DNA of 64,000 nucleotides from Echinococcus granulosus (lineage: Eukaryota; Platyhelminthes; Cestoda; Cyclophyllidea; Taeniidae), in contig NW_020170383.1 in assembly GCF_000524195.1 (NCBI RefSeq), forward strand, positions 2,270,191 through 2,334,190. Direction: 5' to 3'. The position numbers and the translations under genes were made by a program. Positions 1 through 13,100 of this stretch are shown here, piece after piece. The notes under the pieces are model-generated. The model saw nothing but the letters and a program-made list of their open reading frames with translations, searched no databases and was not told the DNA's origin. Positions within the stretch are counted from its first letter, which is position 1; every line of letters begins with the position of its first letter.

Positions 1-49
1 GCGACTGCCTAAAGCTCCTCCTTTAGTCTTCCCCTAAGCAGTATGGCCT

Positions 50-158
50 CCGGACCATGCCAGCAGCCTCTCAGCCCTTCTCTACGTCGGCATTACGTAT
101 TCCACCTCAGTATTATGTCTTCTTCCATTTCCAGGACAGGCTCGGGATGCTACACTTG
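50..158 (+). repeat. Interspersed repeat, copy A
   Basis: This segment shares an ordered set of blocks with copies B, C and D: 'ccatgccag.agcc', then 'ttctctacgt', then 'agtattatgtcttctt', then 'gggatgctacac'. The order and spacing are the same in all copies, so this is homology rather than chance composition. The copy is diverged by many substitutions. Confidence 0.7.
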
Positions 159-1000
159 TGGTGGCGTGATGCAAACCCCATCCCACAGAACAACCACACT
201 GACTTCTATTATCAAACGCTAAGCCCCAACGTGACGGAAGAAGGGCACATGCTGCAGATGAGAGAATCTGTCACTACTCCTAACAAAAGGGTTGGAAACG
301 ACGCCTACCTTCGGCAACTACCCCTGGTCTCGCGTTCTGCAGGACCGCTGCTAACAAGTGAGGCGACACTAGCTGTGCACCACCCGCAAAAGCTCGTTGT
401 GAAGCTGTCTGCAGTACCTGTATGAAGATGTCATTTGGGAGAAAACGCGATATCCCCTCCACCTGTCTACTAACCAGACAGAACCAGGATGGATCTGACT
501 GGGCACCACTGAGGTGGGAGGCAAGTGGCAAGGAGGAATCGACGCAAGACCTCATCCGCACGAAACTGCTTCCAACTGCGTCATGTATTAAACGACTCCG
601 TTTTAGGTCAGTGTTCATCCGATTAGTGCTGGACATACGTTGTGGCCTGCGCCTCCCCCTTCCCCCAATTCAGTTCCAAAGCAGGACGGAAATCCAGATC
701 CAGTAGGATTACCGAGAGGGATCAGTGATGCTGTAGCCAAATGTCGTCTTAGTTGCACGCAAAATCGATGACTGGTGTGGTTAATTGGTGGTGTCTTGGT
801 TGGTGTCTTGCAGCACCGACTACGTTGTGATGGTCGACGTGGGTGATTGATTGGTTGATTAATGGGAGCACCGAGGAAGCCTCTCGAAGTGCGAGAAAGG
901 CCGTGCGATACTTTGGTTATTTGTTAAACTCTTCGGTTTGGCTTTGTGGGTACTTAAGGCTTCGTCTTTGCATATCTGCTGAGGGCGTAGCTTGTGGGAT

Positions 1001-1083
1001 TTACCAGTAGCCTTCCTAGCCCTCCTCTACTTCTAAAAAACATTTTCTGCCCCAATACTATGCCATCTTTCGTATTTTGAAAA
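1001..1083 (+). repeat. Interspersed repeat, copy B (truncated)
   Basis: It contains 'accagtagcc', 'cctcctctacttct', 'attttctgcccca', 'atactatgccatctttcgt', in the same order as the core of copy C. It stops 17 nt before copy C starts, so B and C are nearly tandem. It lacks the 'gctacac' end block. Confidence 0.6.
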
Positions 1084-1100
1084 GACTCAGTGCTATTATA

Positions 1101-1297
1101 ATACGATAAAGGTTTATCCCTCGGTTCTGGTGAGGCGCCACTTTTGGACTTTGAATTAGCCCCCTTGTACCTCGTTGGGTGGGCTAGCCTTTTGGGCCAT
1201 GCCAGTAGCCCGGACACCTTCTCCGTGCTAAACATATATATTCTGCCCGAGTATTGTGTCTTCTTTCGTCTTCAGGGAAATCTTGGGGTGCTACAGT
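1101..1297 (+). repeat. Interspersed repeat, copy C (longest copy here)
   Basis: Together with copy D on the other strand this defines a unit of about 195 bp. Shared blocks, in order: 'atacgat', 'cggttctggtg/cggttttggtg', 'ccactttt', 'gggtgggctagcct', 'gggccatgccagtagccc', 'attctgc', 'gagtattgtgtcttctttcgtc', 'ggaaatc', 'gctaca'. The stretch reads open on the minus strand, but since the family is repetitive I do not call a gene. Confidence 0.75.
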
Positions 1298-1300
1298 AAA

Positions 1301-2748
1301 AGTACTTCCACACCCTTTCAGATTAAGGCGTTAAAAATGCAAGCAACTTAAGGATCCAAGTAATTTGTCTAAAGTCGGTATATGAGACATTCTGGGAACT
1401 GAGGCACGTAATTTTGGGTATTTATTATAAGAAGTGCGTGCTACTTAAGGCGTTGGTTTTAGTATTAAGTCACGTGTTTTGTGAATAGCTTATTTGGATA
1501 TGCGTCTCAATCAATAATCATTGCTAAATATCCACCCACTCTTACTAGAGTCTATGTATTATTTCCTTTACAACCCACGTTTTTAAAATTTTAATCCACA
1601 TTTAATCTTTGTGATTGTATACCAATGTCTTGATTCATCGTGTTTTAATCTAATTAGAAAGCTATGTGAGGACTGTGAAGTAACCGACTTTATACTCTTG
1701 AGCTCTGGTAAGCATATTCTCAACCTTTGCACCACTTGAATGTGGTTTTTGTCGAGCGAACTTCAGACGTGCTAATGTAGTGACTGGCATTAGTTAGAAG
1801 TTCCGATTATTGTTATCAGAGTAGCAATAAGTCCTTATCAAAAAGCAGATATGATATAACTTAACATGCAACGCGAAACTAGAGGCGTTGAGGCATTGCT
1901 TGCAATCGCAAAAATACATCGACTTACAATGCTTCCACCAGACCGATTGTTGAATTGGATAACAAGGCATTTGTTGCATTATTTATTGTTCAGTTTCCTT
2001 CCCAAATGCGCTTACCTGTGACAGAATCTTAAAGTGGTTAATGATCCCATAAGCAATTAAGACATTGAACTTGCTGATAATATGAATTGTTGACTGCATT
2101 TATGGATGTTTCCAGGAATACATGATTTATTAGGTATTAAGACAAATCATTATTCCACTTAACACGGGTACATGTCCCTAGGTTTAGGTAAAAATGTTCA
2201 ATGTCAATTAATTTGTCGTCACCCGTCTCTTAGAAGTGCCAACCATAATTGTAAGTGTGCACACTTTAATCACAGAGTGCAATAAATATGTGAAGAGATC
2301 GGTCCTATCATACGTCTACGTTCCAGCGAGGATAGCATTTTCATGATTCACCGATCAACTTCTGTTCATACAGGACTGATGACATAATAATATTGTAGGC
2401 CCTTGTCGGCATAATGCGTGTTAGCATCACAAAGAAATCGGCATTAGGTGCTGGCCACTTAATATGGGTTTTGGCCCTTAATGAAAGGGTGTATTAAGGT
2501 TCTTATCTAACGGGTTGCAAGTCCTGGTGACAATCGAGGAGTTAATTCTTGTATTTCTAGTAGAAAGAATAAGCGTTTACAGACATAAGTGCTACTGTAA
2601 GTCTGTGCTGAATATTTATGTAATTTCTATGTTGTTATTTCCCTCAAGGATTACACAGCTCTTATTTGACGCAGAGGCAACCTAAACAGCACATTCGTGT
2701 GCCTACTTAATAGACTAGCCTGAATGCTCACCGCATTTTGATCTAGAT
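1301..2748. other. AT-rich intergenic sequence upstream of ALG12
   Basis: No exon, RNA gene or clear repeat is visible. It must contain the promoter and 5' UTR of ALG12, but no core promoter motif stands out by eye. Confidence 0.5.
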
Positions 2749-5700
2749 ATGCAAATCAACAACAGCACTTCCTTTTACTCATCTTTGTTTATTTCGGGTC
2801 TGATAGTTTTAATCTATCTTTTGTCATGCCCCTACAATAAAGTTGAGGAATCTTTTAATATTCAAGCTATTCACGATATTGTATACCACAGGAATAATAT
2901 ATCGCAGGTAACTATTGCTTTTCGTCCTTAATAGACATAGTATGATCACATGGAATTCTCTGGACCCGTTCCACGAACATTTTTAGGACCATTATTCCTA
3001 GCTTTACCTTGGTTGTTTCTGCCTCCTATTATACCCAAGGCTACATTGCAGTTCATCGGTGAGCTTTGTTCATGTAATCGTATAATTTATGTAGTTCGTG
3101 CTGTTCTCGGTCTTCTCCTTCTTCATGCTATGGGCAAATTAGGCTCAGCTTTTAGGGAGCGATTGCGCCTCCTATTCTGCTCCCGCTTTCTACTTATAAC
3201 TTATACACAATTTCACTTGGCGTTCTATTCCACAAGAACTTTACCGAATATATTTGCTTTGATCACTGGTATGATTGCGCTTCATTAGGCTTGCCAGTTT
3301 TCCGTGTTTTTATTGGTTTTGCGAAATATTGGCATTTGATTCGAAGTTGTTACACTCTACATGGCAAATTAATCCTGCAAAGATTACCCACTCAAGTTCT
3401 CAATTTATGTGTTTAGTTCACTGTGGTTGCCATACCAGATTCTTTGAATTGTTGTTAATGCTTCTAGTGATTAGTCATATATACCGTCTCGGTGCACTGC
3501 GTACCACTTTAGAGAAAAACATATGTGCATTTCGAAAAAAATGTGTGTATCACTTGAGTTTGTGTGCATGCTGTTCAATTTTATGAAATAACTTATGATT
3601 TTGTTGATTCACCCTCTTCTGTCGTTGGTAATCTTCTACTTCTAAGTAGCTAAATTTAATGAGATGTTGGTTTTTAATAAATAAGCATCATTTCGCCACC
3701 TTCCGACTTTATTCTGTTAAAACCAAGCCTTGGTTTTCTACAGTCGTAGCAGTCCTTTTTTCTCCTTTTTTAGTAACTTACGCCCTAGCCTTTCTTTTGC
3801 GAGGTTCTGATTGCTTATTTATCATGCTTTCCGGATTTGGGATTCTCGTTTTTCGAAGTGAATTGGTGCTTTTTCATGGCCCTCTTCTCATTTTTGGCCT
3901 CTGCTACAATTTTGTCAAAATACGCCCTACTCTCATATTGACTGGGCTCATAACCACTTCAGTTTCTTTAAGTAAGTCTACCAAAATATTCTGTCATTCA
4001 AATCTGCAGTGTCCTTACCTTTGCCGCACTTTGCTGGAGCACGATTACTTGAAAGATTTCTCTATCTGCCATAAGCTCGATTTACCATAACATCTTTTCT
4101 ACTAGTTCGTTCTACAAAATACTAAAATGTTCAAGATTTCACGATTACCTATCTAATTGTTGCAACAAATTTTCCATAATCTGTATCTCCAAAAGCATGC
4201 TCCGATGTTTTGTTTTTTGCTGGGGGACAAACATGATGAAAACGTTTCCTTATCTTAGATCATAAAGCACCTGCTTTTCCAAGATTAGTATACTTGATTT
4301 AAGCCGAAGTATCCGTGAGCTTTGTCTTAAACCAGCACCTAATTGATCACCTTAATCGACATTAACCTGCGATAATTAATACTCTCGAAATTGATGCTGG
4401 CGAGAGCTCTGTGTGATACATCACCTGCTTGACCTATGAGAATTTTAACACTGGGTTCTTTGCATGTTTTTTCCATTTAAAAAGGTAATTTTTTCCCTTT
4501 TTTGTGGAAATTTTAGTGCTCACGATTGTCTTTGATTCGTACTTTTGGCAACGTTGGCTTTGGCCCGAAGGAGAGGTGTTTTATTTCAATGTTATTGAAA
4601 ATAAAAGCCATCTCTGGGGTGTAACCTTTTAAAAATTATGTGTGTTGTTTTGTTTTTGTCCTCATTTCTAGGCATTTCTGGGTAATCAAGTGAATTTTAA
4701 GTGTTCTTATATCTTTAGTAAATTATTCTACTGTATTATTTGCTTTATTCTCCGACCTGTTTCCCATGTTTAACGTTCTCATTCTGAAACTGTGATTATG
4801 TTTTGCCAGTTAATTTACCTCTCTTCCATTAAGTTACGGTAATGATTCATTTCCCTTTCTCCTAGAAGCATATCACTACAGCTTAAATGCGGTCCTTTCT
4901 CCTTTAGCACTCTATTGATTTGTTTCCTTTACATCGGTTCTTGACTGTTCGCTTTTCAATTTAATACAGAGCCCGAAATCTTACTCCCCAGAGTATTCTA
5001 ATTCGTCCAAATATTGTTCCTAATTGTACCTCGATCTACTATTATCGGTTATCATCTGCCAATTTTGAAGTAATGTTTTTACCTCTCTTGGTCAACTTGA
5101 TGGTACCATCGAGCCTAATTTACATGTGGATATTTATGCTTTTCATCTGAACTTTCTAACACCTTAACTGGAATTACACAACTAGACAGTGCCATTCTAT
5201 TGGTACTTTCTAATCGCCTTGCCGAAAGCCCTGATGACGACCATAGGTTTGGTTGTGTGCGCAAACCTAGTGCTCGTTTTCTTATCCCTCACTTCCGAAC
5301 TCCCCAACCGTGAATACCATGTCCTGCTGGGGCTGGAGATCGTGGCTCTGGTTTTTATCACGATCTACTCCTTCCTTCCACACAAAGAGCTTCGATTCAT
5401 CATCTACGCGATTCCAATATTCAACCTTGTGGCTGCCTACTTTTGGAGCTATGTGTGAGTTTAACACAGGGGGTAATTTTTTGGTCTGCCACTGCAAAAT
5501 GAGAAACACCACAAATCATCTTTGATGAATTTTCCATTTTCGTGATAGCAACACTCAAATACAGCACTGCCAGACGTTGAATTGAGTGTGATAAATGAGC
5601 TACTAATGTGTGTCGTTTGGTTTTTAGTGAACACCGTCTGTGTATATGCCGTGATAAGAGAACAGTCAGAGAGCTCTCTTCAAAAGAGAAGAATGTGGAA

Positions 5701-8700
5701 AATTTGAATAAACGCTGGAGAGAGACCTCGGCTTTTGTGTACTGGGTCTGTCGAGTAGCGGTTCTTTTGTGCTACGCTAGTTTATTTGTCAATCTCTGCG
5801 TCTCTATCGGACTGCTCTACGTTTCATCCTACAACTATCCTGGAGGTGAGGCAATCACTCGGCTAAACAATTGGCCCGGATTGAGTGAACGACGTGGTAG
5901 GTGTGCTGAAAAATACGCTCTACTTATATAAACCAAGTATAATCAATCAATCAATCAGTCAATCAGTATCAATCCGGTTGATCCTAGACTTCTCTTGCCA
6001 TTTTTCCATCTGGGATGAAAGAATTTAGAAGGTACTTTTAATGATGGAATCTGAACTATGTAGTTTATGAAAGGTACTGATTATTTCATGCAATCTTGTG
6101 GTTTGACTATTTTACGCCAATGAAATTTACTTTAATGCACGCATTTCAGAGCTACAGTGAATTAAAATAACAAATTACTTGAGGTGAAATATGTTTGAGA
6201 TAAGGTTATACGTTCATTTGGAACTAGTCTTAACTAATGATAACTTTTTGTCGCCCAACGATCAAGCCTATTAACGGTTGCGATCATGGTTTACACAGAG
6301 CTTCCTTATTCGCATCTAATTAATTAAACATAGCGCATTTTAACCAGGTTCAAGCTGTCACTTTTCAAAATGATATGCAAATGCACGTAGGCTGTTTGAG
6401 TTAACTCCTTTCTTCATCCCTTACTCCACCTAAGTGAGAGGGTCAATTTGCATTTCACTGGAGTGTTGGGAATATTTAATTACTTCGGTACATACCTGCT
6501 GACTGTCTTCTATGGCTACAGCCTGTCGGCAGTTGTTCTCACTATCATAAGCAATCACAAGAGAATGTATTACATGCCAAGTTTTTTTAGAATTAGTGCC
6601 ATTTCTCTCAGAAACTGCTCCCTTGGTTAGGCATGTAACGGCTGTGTAAACACTAGCATCCTCATTGTTATTTCATATCCTAACGTGTTATAACAGAACT
6701 TTGGGCGATTATACTTTAGCTTTATTCGCCAAATTTTATCATAATAGTAATTAAGCCGATATTAGACACAGCTTAGGTTTATTGTAGGGTGTGTGGTTAG
6801 AAATGAGGCACAAAATTATTGACTTTATTCCTAGTCAAACGCTTAAGTTTTGGATTTTAATTTTCCTCATAAAGTGCAAAAAAGTCGCCGACATCATGCA
6901 TTCAACTTACTGAAAGGCTAGCGCCATTGTAGCAGGTCTTTCCGTTTATTCTTCTTTCAGCATAATGATTTGCACATTGATCGTTTAATGACACTCCTTG
7001 TAGATGTTCACGTCTACATTAGCAATCTGGCTGCTCAGACGGGAGTCAGTCGATTTCAACAAGTTAATGACCATTGGATGTGAGTTTTAATGTCACATTT
7101 TCAGTTTTACCACTTTTCTTTTGTGTCCTACTTAAGGCTCGATGTCTGTGAGTAAATACATTAAACAACTCCCTATACCTTAAGATACGCTTTTACTTTC
7201 CATCCTCATGACTACTGTGTCCCAATCTGATTTACTACGCCATAACCTCCTAAACTGAAGGTATTTTTCAGCATCCATTGTTGTACGATTGTAATGGAAG
7301 TAGTGCGAATTCTAGAAACCGAGCTTTAAACGGATATCACGGCTGCTGCGTGAGGGAATACCCTTTCCACGATCCAAATTATTCCGATTTTATTTCCACT
7401 CTTTTGAATTAGCTGGGTTTTTGGGTAAAGCGAAAACTGATTTTCTTTTATCACCCAGAGCTGGTACCTTCCATTGATAGCCTTTAGACGCTACGTCTTC
7501 TAATTATACAACAATATTCCAAAAGTATTCAATAATGTATTTGAGTCGCTTGCATCATACGGTTGCCTCAGTTATTTCAATATTTTTTATTGATACTTCT
7601 TATTTTTTTAAGATTTAAATAAAGCGCCTAATTTCTTCGAGAGTAAACTCTATAGCTATAATTTTGAATAGTATCCCACATTTGTGTAGACAGTTAGGTT
7701 ACCCATTCTTTTAACTTTTGCAGGCTGCGCTTTCCTATTTATATTATTTTAATATACTCCTTTATTTTGACTTTGGAGTGTCATTCTTCTTGGATCTTGG
7801 AATTTTTATGACTGAGTTCCTGACAATGTTTTGTTCCTCCCTCTTGGGACAGAAGTCTTTTCTCGATGTACCCAAATGCTTGATTCCCAACTCGACTGTG
7901 TTCTGTACCTTATCTCTTTCATCTTCATCTTCCAACAATAAGTTAACTTTATGATGTTTTATTGTAGTAATGGTAAGCTTTACCGTTTTCATATTACCTT
8001 CGTTTGGTCTTCTATTAATTAGATTTTTTTGCTTTTTATTTCGCTTTTTTTTTAAATCCCCGTGCTTTTTCAGAGAAGCTCAATTTAGACTTTATGCACC
8101 CTTCCTTCGACGGAGTAATTGATGCATCATCGTGTCCTGGTGGTGTGCAACGAGTAGTGTGAAAGTCCTCTCCGTATTGTGAGGCTGTTCGGGTTCACTG
8201 CTCAGTGTTCCTTTTTTTCTATTTCGTAGCTTAAATTTTCGCTCTTGAGCTAACTCTTTTGTTATTGTATGTCTCTAGCTTTAAAATTAGAATTGTTAAT
8301 CGTGATTTCCTTGTGAATGTTTGTGCTGAAAAATAAATAAATGTGCTTCATTTAGAAATAGTGCATCCTCTGGGTCGAGCGAATTTCCTCTCCTATTTCT
8401 CCGTGTAAATTGTCTTCACCTAGGTGAAACACCGTCCAATGTAGCGTGGAAGTCCGTATTTTCAAAAATAACTGCCCTTTTACCCTTGTTGTTTACACAG
8501 GAATTTGAATTCAATCATCTGCATTGTTAATCACAATGTCCTCGTCATTTCCAGAGGAACTGATTAGCACAGCCTCAGTGAACTTAACCGTCCCTTGACT
8601 AATCTATCTTATACATCAATCTTAAAATAGTAGTTTCTTTAAGCCTGTGTAGGGTTAATAAACCAAGCATTTGCGTTCCTGGCAAAGTGTAGAGCTTTTG

Positions 8701-9262
8701 GCTTATTCCTCGGGCCACGCTCTTCGAACCATCATCAATCCCTATTTGCTACACTGCCTAGTGTGCCCCGCATTCAAATTCTCTTGAGGACTTTATCTAC
8801 TCCTTACGATTCTCATTAGGTAAACTGTACGTGACATTTAAGCCTGTATAGTGATTTTCGACTCCATAATAAACGCTCATGTGATATTTCTGAAGCGACA
8901 TAATTTGTTAGGCCCAGGCGACACCTAACCAATGATTAAGATCAATGCAAAATGCGTGACAAAGTGCTCCAAAATCACTGCCTTACACAGTTGCCTCATG
9001 CTAATTGCTTCTGTATTTTAGTTATAACAAGACTGAGAAAATCGACAATGATGTTCGGGCTCTAGTCGAAGGACCCTTCACGCACTTGATTTTGGAGGCT
9101 TCGAAAGACGTTCTTTCCGGCCGTGTCGAGGCCTTCCATCAATTGTTCACCGTAAAGTCATTCTCAGGCATTACATACAACCCTGAGGGATCCCTCTGGA
9201 AGAAACTGAAAATCCTCATAAAACCTGCTCTTGTGACTTATGAAAGAGTGGCCAGACCTTGA
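2749..9262 (+). CDS. ALG12: ALG12, dolichyl-P-Man:Man7GlcNAc2-PP-dolichol alpha-1,6-mannosyltransferase
   Basis: This GT22-family, multi-pass ER enzyme adds the alpha-1,6 mannose (eighth mannose) to the lipid-linked N-glycan precursor, using dolichyl-phosphate mannose. Nine exons join in phase: 2749-2907, 2941-3058, 3095-3268, 3744-3971, 4517-4620, 5186-5454, 5628-5896, 7004-7079, 9022-9262 (545 residues; human about 488). Hallmarks in order: [13 protein letters not shown] in the first lumenal loop, [88 protein letters not shown], and AAQTGVSRF near the C-terminus. Splice sites were chosen so that the joined protein follows the family: removing the 36 nt intron gives QFIVRAVLGL, like the human LIVRGVLGL, and starting exon 8 at 7004 gives [15 protein letters not shown]. 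The start is the first ATG, just before the N-terminal membrane segment. Exons 7-8 are the least certain junction. Confidence 0.93.
5940..5975 (+). repeat. AATC/AGTC simple repeat in ALG12 intron 7
   Basis: This is a short microsatellite-like run of tetranucleotides (aatcaatcaatcaatcagtc and so on), just downstream of the ALG12 exon 7 donor. Confidence 0.7.
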
Positions 9263-10194
9263 CATTGTCTTTTTTATATCTACTTTCGTTACTCCAGATG
9301 TAGTTTTTAGAAGAATAACACGTAATTCTTTACTTCGGTCAGTTTTTTTTCCAACTCTTCAGCTGTCGTTGACTATACCTGTTGATTAATGCTGCCAAGG
9401 TAATGGCAAACTCGCACTTTTTCAAAACCTTCAGATCTATTTTGAGTCGTTTTTAATGTATATCATTATGCTTCTGTTATGTCATCGTGGCGTCACTTTA
9501 GTGAATAAATTCAACGTTTTTGTCTTGAAATCATTCCACTCAAATAGCTGTTACAATTTGACCCCTGAAATCCCGTCACATAAGTGTAAGACTAGTGTAG
9601 CCGGAAATTTGTGCAATGCATAATCGTTGTGAATTACGCCCTAGTAGAGGTACCTTTTTTGCACCTACAATTGTTGAGACATTGTGGATTCTGTTCTGGA
9701 CTCCATCAGCCTAGCATTCAGAATCAAAGCAAATTCTAGCACTGCAGAACACAAAGTTGCTACCCTAACCCCCCGATTTGAGGTTCAAGTGCTGCATCAA
9801 TTTCGGCGCTGTAGGCTCACACGTGTGTGCTGACAGGACCACTGCCAGGGTCATGAGTTGGTATGTGTAGCCTTCGAGTTAGCTCCTGGTTTTAAACCAA
9901 CTTGTCTTCCTGTAGACGTATTTACTGTGAAGCATTGCGAAGTGCAGAGCGTAAATTTATTGATATCAGAATGATTAGAAAAGATAGTCGGCACAAACTG
10001 CAGCGTAGAACAAGTCGATTTCAATAAAAATTGCAATTTCAAAATTAAAGTGAGGTGGTTCCTTTTAGAATGGAAGTGAGGGAGAAGAATAATCATAGTT
10101 GGGGGTTATATTCACCCTATTCAAATACGCCAGGTTTCCCTGTATTTTGTATGCTCTTTTTGCCTTTTTCTGAGTGCGCCGATGAGGAGGTAAC
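9263..10194. other. Intergenic region between convergent ALG12 and the BAR-SH3 gene
   Basis: This holds the 3' UTRs of two converging genes. An AATAAA at 9504-9509 on the + strand, 242 nt after the ALG12 stop, is a possible poly(A) signal. A TTTATT at 9956-9961 (AATAAA on the minus strand) is a possible one for the BAR-SH3 gene. Nothing else is recognisable. Confidence 0.4.
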
Positions 10195-13100
10195 TCAAGC
10201 TAGTGTCACGTAATTGGCCGGAAATAGGCCCTTTAGTCCACTTCCGTGATGTTTTCCGTAAAGCCAGCCCGGTTCCTAAAGATAAAAATATTAGTTAAAT
10301 TAAAATCTTGTCAATTTCATTGCTTGCAGAGTTTCCAAATACAAAACTGCAGCAACACTTAATATGTTCAAAACAAGTCGGTATTTTTTTACTTTTCTGT
10401 TCTAGATACATTATAAAAATGGCAAATGACGTGGTATACTAGGCAAATTGTGAAGCCATCACAATTACTGTGACGCTTTCGCATTGACAGTATTTAATTC
10501 AATACGTTCATGATAAAAGGTATTTTACGAGACGCATGTTCCTGTTGTTTTATTCTTTATCTACTGCCGTCTATCCCAAATTCTATTCAGGCTCCGCTTA
10601 CAGATGCGCCACGCAAACAAAACTGACTGATGCATTTACAAAAAAATCTGAGGCAGACCATCCTGGTGGTGCAAAAAACAGTAATGTTCCACATTTGAAA
10701 CATGGCGATGCAATAGGCACAATTTCGTACAACCCTTAAAACCGCAGTAGTTAAGAGGAAAGAAGAAATTGAACTTAATGACTTGCTTCAAAGTAGTTGA
10801 ACATGTCATCTTAAAAATAAAAACGCTAGGAATAGTTAGCTGCAAAGTGTACAGGATTAGGCATGACGCACATCTTCCAAAATGGTTGCGTTGCTTTCAT
10901 TCAGTCACGTGTTTAAATCACAGAAAAGTAAAATGAGGAACAGAGGTAAATTGTGCAGACAGTTTTGTGTGGTGCATTTTGCAGCATTTGCGGTTTATGA
11001 GCATGCAATCACAGTGATTTAAAAGCGTATGGCCGCTGGATGGCACAACTTACGGTGCTTTTTTTCTTTACATGGATGACAATGCAAGAAAAATAAATTG
11101 AGGTATTTGGGCTAAGTAGCTGGAAAAGAAACTTGACGAAAATATGATGCAGATTCAGCCTAAGTTTCAGTAAAATGTTTGGTGGTTGAAGGGTTGATTT
11201 CTGATGACTCAGTTATACACTTCTGCTGGATTGGGTTCACACCCTTTCTCGTGGTGTTACAACGCATTATGGAGGATATACGTTCAGATTCCAAAATACG
11301 CCTTTTTGTAGAGCCGGACTAAAACGGCCTCAGAAATTTGTTACATGTCAGAAATTTTCCACTTTGTGGGAGTGTGTTCGAAACTCACATTTATGTGGAT
11401 TGCAGTAAACATTTTGACTTATGCACAAGGGAGAAATATAGGATAATAAGCTTGCTATTCTTTTATTGGTTTAGCACACCTTTAACACATCGACCAGTTT
11501 TCACGCATCAAGGAAGGCTTCGCATTGGAGAGTAGAAACACTTCATGGATAAATCTGTAGTTGATCAGTGATTTGATATGAAAACAATTACGATAAAAAG
11601 GGGTTGAAAGAATTTCTACACAATTTCCCATGATTTACTGAAATCGTTTTCCTATCACTACTGTTTATAATTTTAATTTTACATAATACAGAAATAATAG
11701 TCCTTATGTTCGCTTGGTATTTATAGGCTGAATATAACGTTATTGCATTTGGTTTGATTTTAGTGTAAACATTGAGGTCCAATCAGAAATCGCATTTTTA
11801 TTAATTAAACTAGACATCAAGGCGAATATGAAATGAGGTGTTTTTCAGGAAACAACTATTTTTAGGAAGTCATTAAATACCGAAATAGTTCGAATGTTGA
11901 GCCGGGACACCTGTACTAACAGTATATAGCATGTGACTTCAGGTAGACAAAACCGACTCTATGGGACCCGCATAAAACAACTTTTTATTACCATATTTGC
12001 TGAGCAAGGTACGTATGGGTAAAATGCGCTTAAACAACGTTGTTCGTATTTTTATTAAGTTATCTACTGAACCTGCATTAAAACCATTTATAGATGCGAA
12101 GAGGAGCATCGAATATGCTAAAATTCTAAAATAAGCCTAGTTTTCCTAAAATGATTTACTTGGAGTATGTGAGATGTTAAACTGCACAAACTCAGGGTGT
12201 GACATTGACCGCATTAATTTTCGCTGAAATTAAATGCTACATTTATTTATACAGTGAAATTTTGAGGCAAAAAGCTTCAATTCTTCAAAATTGGGGCGTA
12301 ATCTTACTGAACCTGAGAGGTTGGCACAGTCGGAGTGCTTGATTCTGGACATGTTCAGAATTTGGATACTGATTACTTCTACATGACCAACCCTTTCACA
12401 CAAATTTGTGCATGACACTTTCAAAATAAAACTGATTTTTAATCTATTTGCTTGCATTAACTCATTCGTGGCACTTTCACCAATAGATTCATTTTGTACT
12501 ACTGCTTGCACAACAATATGCAAGTACCACTTTGACGCATATGCTTTGTAAAACACTTATTTATTCACTATTCACTTCCCTCATTCAAAGCTATGCAAAA
12601 ATATGGTTGGCAATTTATTGAATAAATGGATTGGTTATGATATCAGGAATTCCAAGATTACCATAAAAAGATGTAAATGGGGAAGTTTGTAGTCTTCAAA
12701 TATACCAAAATATGGGATGGTATGAAATGAAGGATGTTAGTAAAAGCACAACCTATTACCTCATCTTCGGAATTTTCCCAGGGAAGAACAGTAATACGCT
12801 CGTCCACCTTGAAATCTAGCTCATCTTGTTCCTCGGATGTGTAAGCGAAAGCGGCAATAACCTAAAGTTCATGACAAATTCATTGATAATGATTTGCAAC
12901 ACATCCTTAATTAGCAGAGTCTATGTAGAGCCATGGTCTATTTGGAATATTTGTGAGGTTCCATAAAGTAAAGCTTAAGATGAGGCTTGGCTTTCGATAC
13001 CCACTGCATACTTGCTTGTTGCGTGGACATTACCTATAAAGACAAGTAGTTTGTTCAGAATACAAAACTTTTTGTGAGTATTAACTTTGCTTACTCGTTA

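Larger units (their letters stand above)
1..1300. repeat. Repeat-rich, GC-richer block, possibly a non-autonomous element
   Basis: The first 1.3 kb is visibly GC-richer than the sequence after it and contains three related copies of one repeat (near 50-158, 1001-1083 and 1101-1297), all on the + strand. The open frames inside it overlap on both strands, are short, and show no recognisable domain. The layout could be a short non-autonomous element with similar ends, cut by the window edge, or a cluster of unrelated insertions. Between 780 and 870 there is also low-complexity TTGG/TTGA-rich sequence. Which class of element this is cannot be decided by eye. Confidence 0.5.

Noticed and set aside
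6961..7003. Starting ALG12 exon 8 at the acceptor ending at 6960
   Set aside because: It gives a stop right after the junction; the acceptor ending at 7003 keeps phase and restores family-like sequence.
12230..12556. 108-codon open frame on the minus strand
   Set aside because: It lies in the last intron of the BAR-SH3 gene, has no domain and cannot be joined in phase; the SH3 joins correctly without it.
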